Source of the DNA: Actinokineospora diospyrosa
Lineage (GTDB): Bacteria > Actinomycetota > Actinomycetes > Mycobacteriales > Pseudonocardiaceae
Direction: 5' to 3'
NCBI RefSeq assembly: GCF_024171925.1
Contig: NZ_JAMTCO010000010.1
Span: 1 to 64,000 of the forward strand
Length of the DNA: 64,000 nucleotides
Positions 34,214-43,499 of the stretch are shown one piece after another. The position numbers and the translations under genes are program-made. How positions within the stretch are numbered: the first letter of the stretch is position 1; every line of letters starts with the position of its first letter. Under the pieces are notes generated by a model. That model was not told the origin of the DNA, made no database searches, and worked only from the letters and a program-made list of their open reading frames with translations.

Positions 34214-35531
34214 GACCGCACCCGCCGCAGCGCCGAGGCGACCGCGTCCGCGCTGTCGACGACCGCGACCCCGTTGGCGCGCAAGGCGTTGCGCCTGGCC
34301 CGGTGCTCGCCAGCGACGACGAGCCGGACCACCTCGCCCCACGGCGTCGAGGGGTCGGCGAGCAGCGGCGCGGGCAGGGTGTCGACGGCGATGACCAGGT
34401 GGCGGCGGGCGGTCGCGGTCGCGGCGGTCACGGTGGCGTCGTCGAGGAACGGGGAGAGGAACACGACCACGGCGCCGCGCGGGATCTGCTTGGGCAGCAG
34501 GACCGGGCGGGTGGCCCAGCCCGCGGTGCGGGTGCAGGCGACGAGCTGGTGGCGGACGCGGACGAGCTGCCGGTGGCCGACCCCGGGTGGCACGGACAGC
34601 TGCGGGCGGCCCAGGTCGACCAACCCGACCCGGTCGCCCTGGCGCAGGTAGCCCGCGGCGAGCGAGGCGGCGGAGCGGACCGCGCGGTCGAGGCTGCCGC
34701 CGGGGCGGACCGCGACGCCTGCCGCCGCAGTGGACCACTCGCCCAGGTCGGCGCCGACGTCGACCAGGGAATCCAGCACCAGCACCAGGTCGGCGTCGAC
34801 CTCGGCGTGCCGTTCGCGCACGTGCGGGACGGCGAGGGGCTCACCGGTGGCCGCGCCCGCGCGCAGGGTCACCCGCCAGTCGATGCGGCGCAGCCGGTCG
34901 CCCGGCTGGAACGGCCGCACGGCGCGGAGTTCGACGCCGTCGCCCGGGCGCCGGGCGCGGTGCGCGCCGACCAGGCCGGACGCCCGGGGCGGCAGCGGGC
35001 CGGGGGCGAGCGGGGTGATCGGGGGCAGCACGGTCCGGCGGCTCTCGGCGCCCACGACCGGGCCGTTGATCAGCAGCGCGTCCCGGCTCGCGGCGAGGTG
35101 GTCGGGCCGCAGGTCGACGCCCTCGCCCCAGGCGTTCCAGCGCAGCGCGGCCCGGATCGTGGTGGCGCTGCCGGGCAGCAGGTGGACGGGCCCGATGGCC
35201 GTGTGGTCCGGCGAGGGCAGCCGGATGGCGAGGTACTCGACGCCGGGGCCCGCGGCGACGGTGATGGCCGCTTTGGTCCGGTCACCCGATTCGACCGCCG
35301 CGGGCAGCCTTTCGAGCTTCGGCGCGGGGACCGGCCCGGTGGGGACGGCGAGCGCGGCGATCGTGCCGAGCAGCAGCGGCGCGCCGATGAGCACGAGGTC
35401 GATCCGGTGCGCCACAACGCCGACGCCGACCAACCCGAGCCCGCCGATGGCACCGCGGAACAGCGCGTCGGTCCCCCGCCACCCGGAGCGGCCCGCCGTT
35501 CGCCGCGCGGTCGCCCACCTTTGGACCCGGT

Positions 35532-35535
<4 letters not shown>
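34210..35535 (-). CDS. DUF58 domain protein
   Basis: Protein of 441 aa. Two hydrophobic segments near residues 28-60 (GLVGVGVVAHRIDLVLIGAP), then a beta-rich region and the DUF58 core (AVRPFQPGDRLRRIDWRVTL), followed by a von Willebrand-like fold with VDADLVLVLDSLVDVG in place of a typical DxSxS motif. DUF58 proteins accompany MoxR AAA+ ATPases as putative chaperone or metal-insertion partners. The GTG at 35535 overlaps the MoxR stop by 4 bp. Precise client unknown. Confidence 0.87.
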
Positions 35536-36467
<932 letters not shown>

Positions 36468-36476
<9 letters not shown>

Positions 36477-36610
36477 TCCTCCACAGTGGACAACGCACCA
36501 GCGGACTCGTGGTCGCTGGTGGCGGATTCGGGAAACCCCGCCGATCCCCGGGCGATCAACGTTGCCCCGGCGCAGGCGCATCAGCGGACTCGTGGTCGCC
36601 GATGACGGGT
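36468..36610. repeat. Imperfect 83-86-bp tandem duplication at the moxR junction
   Basis: GATCAAC at 36468 and 36554, and AGCGGACTCGTGGTCGC at 36500 and 36583, show that the 3' end of the upstream gene and the following spacer were duplicated in tandem. The copy nearer moxR is non-coding and degenerated. Confidence 0.65.
36480..36490. promoter_or_regulatory. Palindrome TCCACAGTGGA directly 5' of moxR
   Basis: Perfect 11-bp palindrome, 3 bp before the moxR ATG, read TCCACTGTGGA on the moxR strand. Confidence 0.4.
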
Positions 36611-37041
36611 TCGAGCAGCTCGGCCAACCGCGCCGGTGGGGGCAGTTGCGCGGTCGGCGAGGTGATGAGGCGGTACAGCTCCTGGCCGATGCGCTCGCGC
36701 ACCCCCGGCGAGTCCACATCGGACACTTCGAGGGTGCGGGCGATGGTGGCGCGCAGGCGGGGCTGGATGCGGGTGTGGAACCGCTGCCGGTCGTGCTCGG
36801 CCTCGGCCAGGCGCGCGGCCAGGGTCGCCGCTTGGGGTTGGGTGCCGGAGCCGATCTCGTCCGGGAGGGCGGACCACACCGGTTCCAGGGGACCTGCCAG
36901 GAGTACGCCGAGACCGGTGACCACGCCCGCGGGTACGGCGAGGGCGATGGCCCAGAACACCGGGATGCCGCCCCGCCACACCGCCGCGACGAAGACGACG
37001 ATGCCCGCGGCGATGCCCAGTGCGACGCTCTTGGTGGTCAT
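36556..37041 (-). CDS. Membrane protein of the MoxR operon
   Basis: Protein of 161 aa. Two hydrophobic helices near the start (VALGIAAGIVVFVAAVW and VFWAIALAVPAGVVTGLGVL), then a charged helical cytoplasmic region (AARLAEAEHDRQRFHTR). No named domain recognised. Its ATG overlaps the stop of the DUF4129 gene (ATGA). A 79-bp gap, partly a tandem duplication, separates it from moxR. Likely part of the same envelope complex. Confidence 0.78.
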   Translation of the reverse strand: MTTKSVALGIAAGIVVFVAAVWRGGIPVFWAIALAVPAGVVTGLGVLLAGPLEPVWSALPDEIGSGTQPQAATLAARLAEAEHDRQRFHTRIQPRLRATIARTLEVSDVDSPGVRERIGQELYRLITSPTAQLPPPARLAELLEPVIGDHESADAPAPGQR

Positions 37042-37712
37042 GTCGCGACCAGGGAGCGCTCGATGCGGGAGAGCGCGTCGGCGGCGGCCTCGATGTCGAC
37101 CGGGGTGATCACGGCGGTGGGGCTGAACCGGGCCCGGTGGTAGGCGCCGCGCAGGGTGGCGAGGGCGCCGGGGTCCGCGGCGTGGGCGCCGAGGACGTGT
37201 TCGGTGAACTCGGTCGGGGTCTCGTGAGCGGCGCGCGGGGTGCCCAGTGCCGCGGCGGCGGCCTCCAGGGTCAACCAGGCGGCGACCACGGCGTCGGTGG
37301 GGTTGCCCGCGGCGTTGGCGGTGAGGGTGCGGCGAGCGGTGCGGGCGGCGGCGAGCAAGTGCGGCACGGCGGCCGCGCCCTCGGCGTCACCTGGCGCCCC
37401 GGCCCAGTCGAGCTCCGGGAGCACGGGGCGGGTGCGGCGGCGGGTCAAGCCCGCGAGCAGGCCGACGAGGCCGATGAGCAGCATGACGGCGATGACCAGC
37501 AGCAGCACGCCGGTGGAGATGCCGGTGATGAAGTCGAGCACCCGGTCCGGCGGCTCCGGGGCCGACCCGGTCGGCGGGGGCGGCGGCGGGGTGGGCTCCA
37601 CCGTCGCGGCGCTCCCCTGGCCCGCCGGGATCGCCGAGCCGCCACGAGCGGCGACGACCGCGAGCAGCAGCAGCGCGGTCGCGACCAGCGGCAGGACCAG
37701 GCGCGGGGACAT
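37038..37712 (-). CDS. DUF4129 domain membrane protein
   Basis: Protein of 224 aa. Signal anchor (LVLPLVATALLLLAVVAARG), a P-rich extracytoplasmic loop, a second membrane helix (ISTGVLLLVIAVMLLIGLVG) and a cytoplasmic DUF4129 domain (residues 130-220), ending with the typical TPTEFTEHVLG, then LRGAYHRARFS. DUF4129 proteins are found with MoxR and DUF58. The ATG at 37712 is chosen because the longer frame has no membrane-protein character and runs back over the DUF397 gene. First gene of the operon reaching to 33704. Confidence 0.85.
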   Translation of the reverse strand: MSPRLVLPLVATALLLLAVVAARGGSAIPAGQGSAATVEPTPPPPPPTGSAPEPPDRVLDFITGISTGVLLLVIAVMLLIGLVGLLAGLTRRRTRPVLPELDWAGAPGDAEGAAAVPHLLAAARTARRTLTANAAGNPTDAVVAAWLTLEAAAAALGTPRAAHETPTEFTEHVLGAHAADPGALATLRGAYHRARFSPTAVITPVDIEAAADALSRIERSLVAT

Positions 37713-37753
37713 GGCCGCCAGCTTGCCCGACCGATGCCCCCGGGTACCAGTGC

Positions 37754-37927
37754 TTACCCGCGCACGAAGGCGAGCAGCCTGCGCACGGTGCGCCGCGAGA
37801 TGTCCAATTTTCGGCCCGGATTCTTCGAATCTCGGACGGAATTCCCACCGGACCACCTGGCGAGTTCGACGCAATTATTGCTTTCGCTGTAGGAACTCTT
37901 TCGCCACTCCAGCAGCACGACGGTCAT
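37754..37927 (-). CDS. DUF397 protein (BldB/AbaA-type small partner)
   Basis: Short gene of 57 aa. It begins MTVVLLEWRKSSYSESNNCV and continues with ELARW and SVRDSKNPG, the signature of DUF397 (WRKSSYS, NCVE, VRDSKDP). DUF397 proteins are paired with XRE/DUF5753 regulators of the WhiJ type in actinomycetes and influence development and antibiotic production. Divergent from such a regulator (start 38304) across 376 bp. The tail KLDISRRTVRRLLAFVRG is longer and more basic than usual. It lies close upstream of the MoxR operon on the same strand. Confidence 0.88.
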   Translation of the reverse strand: MTVVLLEWRKSSYSESNNCVELARWSGGNSVRDSKNPGRKLDISRRTVRRLLAFVRG

Positions 37928-38303
37928 CAAAGCCCCTCCGAGTTCGGCTCCCCCATGCGGGGGCGCAATACCCGGGCATTATTCCGCGATTGTCGGCAAC
38001 CCGTGAATCCGCTGGCCGGGTAGCACCACTGCACCGAACGCAGGGCACGCGAGCTGTTTCACCACTGACCGAATCTTCTACCGAGAGTAGTCGCGGCTCG
38101 CGTCAAGGTGATACCGACGGGGTGGTCAAACTTGTCGTTGCGGGGTTAACGAAGGGGCAGCGAAACCGGGGTGACCCGTGCTACCTTGCCAAACGCCCCC
38201 AGACGCGCAGCGCGGTGGCGGACAGCCAAGTGGCACTCTGCCGGGTGGCACTCGCTCTATAGTATGACACCCCGTAGCCGAACGTCCCCCTCGGAGTCGC
38301 ACG
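37928..38303. promoter_or_regulatory. Divergent control region of the DUF397/XRE pair
   Basis: No gene. TGGCACTC occurs twice, 15 bp apart (38231 and 38246), just before TATAGT (38258-38263), a good -10 for the XRE gene with about 33 nt of leader. The repeat may be the regulator's own operator. The DUF397-proximal part is AT-richer than its surroundings. Confidence 0.5.
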
Positions 38304-39149
38304 ATGCCAAGACAACGGGACCCCCGCTTCTCCAAGCGCCAGCTCGGCCGACTCCTGCGGACATTCCGCGAGCAGGCGGGCAAGACCCAGCCCGAGGTCG
38401 CGGCCACCATGGACTGGTCGGTGTCGAAACTGATTCGCATAGAGAAGGCGGCGGTCGGGGTCTCCACCACCGATCTGCGCGCGCTGCTGGCCGAGTACGG
38501 CATGAACGACCAGGAGGTGATCGCGGACCTGGTCGAGGTGGCCAAGGAGAGCCGCGAGCAGCCCTGGTACGCCCGCTACGACGCGGTCACCAGCGAGCCG
38601 TTCCGCCGCCTGCTGGCCTACGAGGGCTCCACGGCCGCGATCCACCAGTACCACCCGGTGCTGGTCCCCGGGCACCTGCAGACCGCCGACTACGCCAGGG
38701 CCGTGCTGGGCACCTACTACTCCGGTGTGGAGCTCGACCTCGCCGTGGAGTGCAGGCTGCAGCGGCAGTACCGGTTCGAGAGCGACCGGCCCAAGCTGGT
38801 CGCGTTGGTCGACGAGGCCGCCGTGCGCCGCGGCATCGGCGGACCCGATGTGCTGCGCGGACAACTGCGGGCGCTGCTGGCGCGGTCGGCCGAGGACTGC
38901 ACCACGATCCGGGTCGTGCCCTTCGGCGCGGGCGCCCATCCCGGGATCGGTGGCGCTTTCATGTTGCTCGAACTGGACGATGAGATCGGGGACACCGTCC
39001 TGTTCGAGGAGGCCGCAGGTAAGGACTACCTGGCGACCGGGGACAACGATGTGGTTACCGCCGCCTGGGAGAGGTTCCTGGCGATCGAGCAGTTAGCCCT
39101 GTCCGAGACCGACACGGCCGCCCTGCTGCGGCAACTTGTCGAAAGCTGA
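38304..39149 (+). CDS. XRE family regulator with DUF5753 (WhiJ-like)
   Basis: Regulator of 281 aa. Helix-turn-helix at residues 13-70 (LGRLLRTFREQAGKTQPEVA, then MDWSVSKLIRIEKAAVGVS). DUF5753 follows (PWYARYDAVTS, LLAYEGSTAAIHQYHPVLVP, GHLQTADYARAVL, then IRVVPFGAGAHPGIGGAF). ATG at 38304. Leu264 is a TTA codon (39093-39095), so translation may depend on a bldA-type tRNA. It forms a unit with the divergent DUF397 gene; such pairs control development. Confidence 0.92.
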   Translation: MPRQRDPRFSKRQLGRLLRTFREQAGKTQPEVAATMDWSVSKLIRIEKAAVGVSTTDLRALLAEYGMNDQEVIADLVEVAKESREQPWYARYDAVTSEPFRRLLAYEGSTAAIHQYHPVLVPGHLQTADYARAVLGTYYSGVELDLAVECRLQRQYRFESDRPKLVALVDEAAVRRGIGGPDVLRGQLRALLARSAEDCTTIRVVPFGAGAHPGIGGAFMLLELDDEIGDTVLFEEAAGKDYLATGDNDVVTAAWERFLAIEQLALSETDTAALLRQLVES

Positions 39150-39205
39150 CAGTCCCAACGCGACGCCGGTGGCGGCCCACATGGGACCGCCACCGACACT
39201 TAGCG

Positions 39206-39400
39206 TCACCGGCGTCGAATAGCCGTTCCCATTTTCCCGGAATGCGGATCGGGAACGACCACGACCTCGAGCGCCACACCGGGCAACGGCCGAACGCTGA
39301 CCCTGATCTCCCGCACCGGTTTCGCCAGCAGCCACCGGAGCAACAGGAAAACAAACCCCCAGGACACGCACACGCCGAGCAGAACGATGAGCGCTGTCAC
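39206..39400 (-). CDS. Small single-pass membrane protein
   Basis: About 64 aa: one N-terminal membrane helix (LIVLLGVCVSWGFVFLLLRW) and a basic, beta-rich cytoplasmic tail (REIRVSVRPLPGVALEVVVV). Unknown function. The GTG at 39400 is chosen because GAGGGA lies 8 bp upstream; a TTG at 39433 would add 11 residues. Convergent with the XRE gene. Confidence 0.5.
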   Translation of the reverse strand: MTALIVLLGVCVSWGFVFLLLRWLLAKPVREIRVSVRPLPGVALEVVVVPDPHSGKMGTAIRRR

Positions 39401-39519
39401 TTGTGGTTCCCTCACCAAACCCGCCTGGGCCAATTCGCCCCCCAGCGCGGCGGTAGCGCCTGCCCCCGAGCATAGCGATGGCTGTCAACGCCGCTGTTCG
39501 GACTAGAACACCCGGCCGC

Positions 39520-40221
39520 TCAGAGGATTCCGGCAGTTCGGCCCGCGGCTCGCAGGACGTCCTCGACCATGGCCGGGGTGAGCCTGCCGGTGAAGGTGTT
39601 CTGCTGGCTCACGTGGTAGCAGCCGAAGACCGTCAGCGGCGGTCCCCCGTCGACGGCGGCGAGTTCGTGCGCCACGCCGTGGCCGAAGCGCGGGCGCGGG
39701 ACCGGCACCGCCCACGCGGCGCCCAGAACGGGCAGCAGCGCCTGCCAGCCGAAGGCACCCAATACGACAACAGAGCGCAGGGTCGGGCGCAGCAGGGCCA
39801 GTTCCCGCTCCAGCCACGGCCTGCAGTTGTCGCGCTCGGCCGGTGTCGGCTTGTTGGCGGGCGGCGCGCACTTCACCGGCGCGGTGATCCGGACCCCGAA
39901 CAGCTCAAGACCGTCACCGGTGTGGGTGGCGGTCGGCCGCGACGCGAGACCGACCGCGTGCAGGGCGGCGTAGAGGACGTCACCGGAGCGGTCACCGGTG
40001 AACATCCGGCCGGTGCGGTTGGCGCCGTGCGCGGCGGGGGCGAGGCCGACGACGCCGACCGCGGCGTCCGCCGGGCCGAAGCCGGGTACCGGGCGGCCCC
40101 AGTAGTCCTGGTCGCGAAAGGAAGCGCGTTTGGTCCTGGCGACCTCCTCGCGCCAGGCGACCAGGCGGGGGCAGGCGCGGCAGTCGACGACGCGGCGGTC
40201 CAACTCGGCGAGAGTGGTCAC
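39520..40221 (-). CDS. Family 5 uracil-DNA glycosylase (UDGb)
   Basis: Base-excision repair enzyme, 233 aa, removing uracil and other deaminated bases. Fe-S ligand cysteines are in VDCRACPRLV (residues 14-17) and later in VKCAPPANKP and RDNCRPWLE. The active-site motif VGLAPAAHGANRTGRMFTGD and the C-terminal GCYHVSQQN are characteristic of the thermostable-type family 5. The GTG at 40221 is preferred; a TTG three codons upstream is possible. Divergent from the S10 peptidase over 59 bp. Confidence 0.9.
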   Translation of the reverse strand: MTTLAELDRRVVDCRACPRLVAWREEVARTKRASFRDQDYWGRPVPGFGPADAAVGVVGLAPAAHGANRTGRMFTGDRSGDVLYAALHAVGLASRPTATHTGDGLELFGVRITAPVKCAPPANKPTPAERDNCRPWLERELALLRPTLRSVVVLGAFGWQALLPVLGAAWAVPVPRPRFGHGVAHELAAVDGGPPLTVFGCYHVSQQNTFTGRLTPAMVEDVLRAAGRTAGIL

Positions 40222-40267
40222 GATCGGCAATCACACCACGTCACCCACGGTGCGGCGCGAGCGCCAC

Positions 40268-40273
40268 TAGGGT
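40268..40273 (+). promoter_or_regulatory. -10 box TAGGGT of a leaderless transcript
   Basis: TAGGGT ends 7 nt before the ATG of the S10 peptidase at 40281. Confidence 0.5.
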
Positions 40274-40280
40274 CGTCGGC

Positions 40281-41750
40281 ATGGCATCCACCGACTCCGA
40301 CAACGAGCCAAAGCCCGCGGTCGAGCCCACTGACGACCTGGTGAGCACCGCGCACTCGCTCACCGTGCGGCGCCGCAAGCTCAACTACACCGCGACCACC
40401 GGCCGGGTGGTCCTGCGCAAGGAGGTGACCACCGAGGGCAAGTTCGAGGGGCACCAGCCCAAGGCCGAGGTCTTCCTCACCGCCTACACCCTCGACGGGG
40501 CGGACCCGGCGCGCAGGCCGGTCACCTTCGCGTTCAACGGCGGCCCCGGCTCGGCCAGCGTCTGGCTGCACCTGGGCCTGTTCGGCCCACGACGGGTGGT
40601 CACCGGGGACGTCGGCGACCTGGCCGCGCCGCCCTACGGTTTGGTCGACAACACCGAGACGCTGCTTGCGCACAGCGACCTGGTCTTCATCGATCCCGTG
40701 TCCACCGGCTACTCGCGGGCGGTCAAGGGCGAGAAGGCGGGCGATTACCACGGTTTCCAGGCCGACCTGGAGTCGGTCGGCGAGCTCATCCGGCTGTGGA
40801 CCACCCGCAACGGGCGGTGGATCTCGCCGAAGTTCCTGGCCGGGGAGTCCTACGGCACCACCCGCGCCGCCGGGCTGGCGCACCACCTGCAGACCAGGCA
40901 CGGGATGTACCTCAACGGGCTCGTGCTGATCTCCTCGGTGCTCGACTTCGCCACTATGGACTTCACCGCGGGCAACGACGCCCCGTACGCGCTGTTCCTG
41001 CCGACCTACGCCGCGATCGCGCACTACCACGGCCTGCACGGCGACCGGCCGCTGCGCGAGGTGCTCGACGAGGCCGAGGCCTTCGCCACCAGGGACTACC
41101 CGTACGCGCTCGCCCAGGGCTCCCGTCTGTCCACAGAGGAGCGAACGGCCGCGGTGCGCACCCTGGCCGGGCTGACCGGGCTCACCGAGGACTACGTCGA
41201 GCGGGTCAACCTGCGGGTGGAGCACGTTCGCTTCTTCACCGAGCTTTTGCGCCACCGCAAACAAACCGTCGGGCGGCTGGACGGGCGGTTCACCGGCTGG
41301 GAGGCCGACTACGGTCGTGAACGGTTCAGCGACGACCCGACCGCCTCGGCCATCATGGGGGCCTACACGGCTGGTATAAACCACTACCTGCACACGGAAC
41401 TGGCCTACCCCAACGACTTGCCCTACGAGGTGCTCAGCCTCGAGGTGAATCGATCCTGGTCGTTCAAAGAATTCGAGAACGCGCACGTCACGGTGGCCGA
41501 CAAGCTCGCGGCGGCCATGCGGGCCAACCCCCACCTGCGGGTCCATGTCGCATCCGGGTACACCGACGGGGCGACCCCGTACTTCGCCACCGAGCACTCG
41601 TTGGCGCAGTTGAACATTCCAGCTTCGTTGCGGGCGAACATCGAGGTTTCCTACTACGAGGCCGGGCACATGATGTACGTGCACGAACCGTCCCGGTTGC
41701 GCCAGTCGAAGGACATCGCGGCCTTCATCGGCAAAACCGTTAGCGGATAA
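40281..41750 (+). CDS. Serine carboxypeptidase-like (S10) peptidase
   Basis: Alpha/beta-hydrolase-fold peptidase of 489 aa. FAFNGGPGSASVWLHLGLFG is the S10 oxyanion region, the nucleophile Ser is in LAGESYGTTRA (about residue 190), the Asp in HVASGYTDGATPYF and the His in YYEAGHMMYVH. No signal peptide, so it is probably cytoplasmic, as for many bacterial members. Substrate unknown. ATG without SD, 7 nt after TAGGGT. Confidence 0.9.
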   Translation: MASTDSDNEPKPAVEPTDDLVSTAHSLTVRRRKLNYTATTGRVVLRKEVTTEGKFEGHQPKAEVFLTAYTLDGADPARRPVTFAFNGGPGSASVWLHLGLFGPRRVVTGDVGDLAAPPYGLVDNTETLLAHSDLVFIDPVSTGYSRAVKGEKAGDYHGFQADLESVGELIRLWTTRNGRWISPKFLAGESYGTTRAAGLAHHLQTRHGMYLNGLVLISSVLDFATMDFTAGNDAPYALFLPTYAAIAHYHGLHGDRPLREVLDEAEAFATRDYPYALAQGSRLSTEERTAAVRTLAGLTGLTEDYVERVNLRVEHVRFFTELLRHRKQTVGRLDGRFTGWEADYGRERFSDDPTASAIMGAYTAGINHYLHTELAYPNDLPYEVLSLEVNRSWSFKEFENAHVTVADKLAAAMRANPHLRVHVASGYTDGATPYFATEHSLAQLNIPASLRANIEVSYYEAGHMMYVHEPSRLRQSKDIAAFIGKTVSG

Positions 41751-41754
41751 GCGG

Positions 41755-41783
41755 TTACCACGCGGACCCCGACGCCGTACGCT
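41755..41783 (+). promoter_or_regulatory. Promoter for the XRE gene: TTACCA-17 bp-TACGCT
   Basis: -35 TTACCA (41755-41760), exactly 17 bp, then -10 TACGCT (41778-41783), just after the S10 stop. Start would be near 41790, giving a leader of about 64 nt that opens with the hairpin at 41791. Confidence 0.6.
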
Positions 41784-41790
41784 GGGCGGT

Positions 41791-41815
41791 GCCCCCGGTC
41801 GGGTCGACCGGGGGC
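41791..41815 (+). terminator. Hairpin between the S10 peptidase and XRE gene
   Basis: Perfect 11-bp stem GCCCCCGGTCG/CGACCGGGGGC with a 3-nt loop, no T-run. It can terminate the upstream gene or form at the very 5' end of the XRE mRNA. Confidence 0.6.
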
Positions 41816-41853
41816 GGTCTCAGCTGAGCTTCCCTTCGACGAAGGGGTCAAGC

Positions 41854-43029
41854 GTGAGCGATATCGGGCGACGCCTGCGGCAGATCCGCAACGCGCGGGG
41901 CAAGTCGCTGGCGGTCGTTGCCGGGTTGGCAGGCATCTCGCCGTCCTACCTGAGCAGGCTGGAGTCCGGTCACCGGGCGCTCGACCGGCGCTCGCTGATC
42001 ATGGCGCTGGCCAGGGCGTTGGACGTGGCGCCGACGGAGATAACCAACGTCGCGCTCGCCGCGCCGGGCGAGGCGGAGGAGGACCGGTCGCTCGGCGCGG
42101 TCCGGCTCGCCCTGTTCGCAGCGGCGATGCACACCTGGCGCGGGCGGGTCTGCGAGGTCGAGGAGCTGCGGAACCGATCCGACGACCTGCTCGTGCGCCA
42201 GCGCGATTGCGATTACGCCACCGTCGGCGCGCTCTTACCCGACCTGATCGACGACCTGCACGCCACGCTGGCCGCGGGCCGCGCCGAGCGCGACGTGCTC
42301 CGCATGCTGGTCGTCACCCACGTGCAGGGCACCCAGGCGTGGTTGGGCGACATCGGGGCCAGCCAGGACCTCGGCTGGCAAGCCGCGACGCTGGCCGCCG
42401 ACGCCGCGCAGCGCCTCGACGAGCCGGTGTCGCTGGCGGTCAGCGGGTTCGGCACCGCGTTCGGGTTGATCGGCGCGGGCGGGTTCGACCTGGCCGAGCG
42501 GGTCGTGGTCGACACCGACCCGGGCACCAGCGGCAACACCGAGCTGCAGATGTCGGGCATGCTGACCCTCACCCGCTCGCTGGTGGCCGCGGCCAAGGGC
42601 GAGCAGGGCGAGCGGGTCTCCGCGCTCGACCACGCCGAGGACCTGGCCAGGCACGCGGGCGAGGGCAACGCGCTCGGCTTCGGCTTCGGCCCCTCGAACG
42701 TGGGGGTGTGGCGGATGTCGGTGGCGCTGGAGGCGGGCGAGCACACCGAGGCGGCGCGGATCGCGAGCACCGTCGACCCGAACGTGCTGCCCTCGGCGAC
42801 CAGGAAGTCGGCCTATTGGCGCGAATACGGCCGCGCGCTGGCCCGCATGCCCAACCGCCGCGACGAGGCGGTGCTCATGCTGCGCAGGGCCGAGCGGATC
42901 TCCCCGGCGCGGGTGCACCGGCACCCATTCATGCACTCCGTACTATCTGAGCTGCTGGCGCGCGCCCGCGACGACGCCATCGGTCGGGAATTGCGGGGTT
43001 TGGCTTACCGCGCGGGTTTGCTGTCCTGA
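41854..43029 (+). CDS. XRE family regulator with a helical-repeat C-terminal domain
   Basis: Regulator of 391 aa. HTH at residues 3-60 (GRRLRQIRNARGKSLAVVAG, then GISPSYLSRLESGHRALDRR). The remainder is alpha-helical and TPR-like (ARAIVDT-style pairs, AAFRMSVALEAGEHTEAARI-like helices), as in actinobacterial XRE-TPR proteins. GTG at 41854, with GAAGGGG upstream. Leu128 is a TTA codon (42235-42237). It is followed by a small coupled pair of reading frames, possibly its target or partner. Confidence 0.87.
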   Translation: MSDIGRRLRQIRNARGKSLAVVAGLAGISPSYLSRLESGHRALDRRSLIMALARALDVAPTEITNVALAAPGEAEEDRSLGAVRLALFAAAMHTWRGRVCEVEELRNRSDDLLVRQRDCDYATVGALLPDLIDDLHATLAAGRAERDVLRMLVVTHVQGTQAWLGDIGASQDLGWQAATLAADAAQRLDEPVSLAVSGFGTAFGLIGAGGFDLAERVVVDTDPGTSGNTELQMSGMLTLTRSLVAAAKGEQGERVSALDHAEDLARHAGEGNALGFGFGPSNVGVWRMSVALEAGEHTEAARIASTVDPNVLPSATRKSAYWREYGRALARMPNRRDEAVLMLRRAERISPARVHRHPFMHSVLSELLARARDDAIGRELRGLAYRAGLLS

Positions 43030-43119
43030 TCGCCACCCTGCGCCGAATGGGCGACCTTGCCACAGTGGCAATCCCCGTTGTCGCCACGGACCTTAGCGTG
43101 GAACGCGGTGGAGGAGGTG

Positions 43120-43170
43120 ATGGGCGTGGTCGGGGAGATCGGGTCCGCAGCACAGGGCAGCACGGTGTGA
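43120..43170 (+). CDS. Candidate 16-codon leader ORF, coupled to the next gene
   Basis: ATG preceded by GGAGGAGG (best ribosome site in the region). It reads MGVVGEIGSAAQGSTV and stops at TGA 43168-43170, which overlaps the GTG start (43167) of the next gene (GTGA). A short leader whose translation delivers ribosomes to a gene with no SD of its own. No codon bias suggests attenuation. Confidence 0.45.
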   Translation: MGVVGEIGSAAQGSTV

Positions 43171-43382
43171 CGGCGACCCCGGAGCAGGTCGACACAGCAC
43201 GGGCGATCGTCCTGCTCGCCGCCAAACTGGACACGCTGCCCGCGCGGTTGCGTGACTACGCCTCCGGTCTGATCATCGGCTGGGCCTCTCCCGAACAAGC
43301 CGATGCCCTGGCCGACGCCCTCGAGGAAACAGCACGACAGATCCGCCTCAACCGACCGAGGTTCGTGCTGACCATGGAGTAG
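43167..43382 (+). CDS. Small hypothetical protein downstream of the XRE gene
   Basis: 71 aa, helical and soluble (ARAIVLLAAKLDTLPARLRD, then WASPEQADALADALEETARQ). Function unknown. No SD precedes the GTG at 43167; expression probably relies on coupling to the upstream leader ORF. It follows the XRE regulator on the same strand, an arrangement like small partner genes of XRE regulators, but it is not DUF397. Confidence 0.55.
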   Translation: MTATPEQVDTARAIVLLAAKLDTLPARLRDYASGLIIGWASPEQADALADALEETARQIRLNRPRFVLTME

Positions 43383-43401
43383 CACCCGCTCCACCGCAGG
43401 G

Positions 43402-43441
43402 CAGCGGGCCTCGCCGGGACAGCCCCCGGCGGGGTCCGCTG
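43402..43441 (+). terminator. Terminator hairpin
   Basis: Long imperfect stem, CAGCGG and TCGCCGGG pairing with CCGGCG and CCGCTG, 20 bp after the small gene's stop. Confidence 0.65.
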
Positions 43442-43444
43442 TCA

Positions 43445-43455
43445 TCCACTGTGGA
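43445..43455. promoter_or_regulatory. Palindrome TCCACTGTGGA
   Basis: Flanked by A and T, making a 13-bp palindrome 43444-43456, about 45 bp before the next gene's preferred start. Confidence 0.4.
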
Positions 43456-43499
43456 TGGTCCATGTGGACATCGGCGCGCCCCGCTGGGAGCATCGACCC

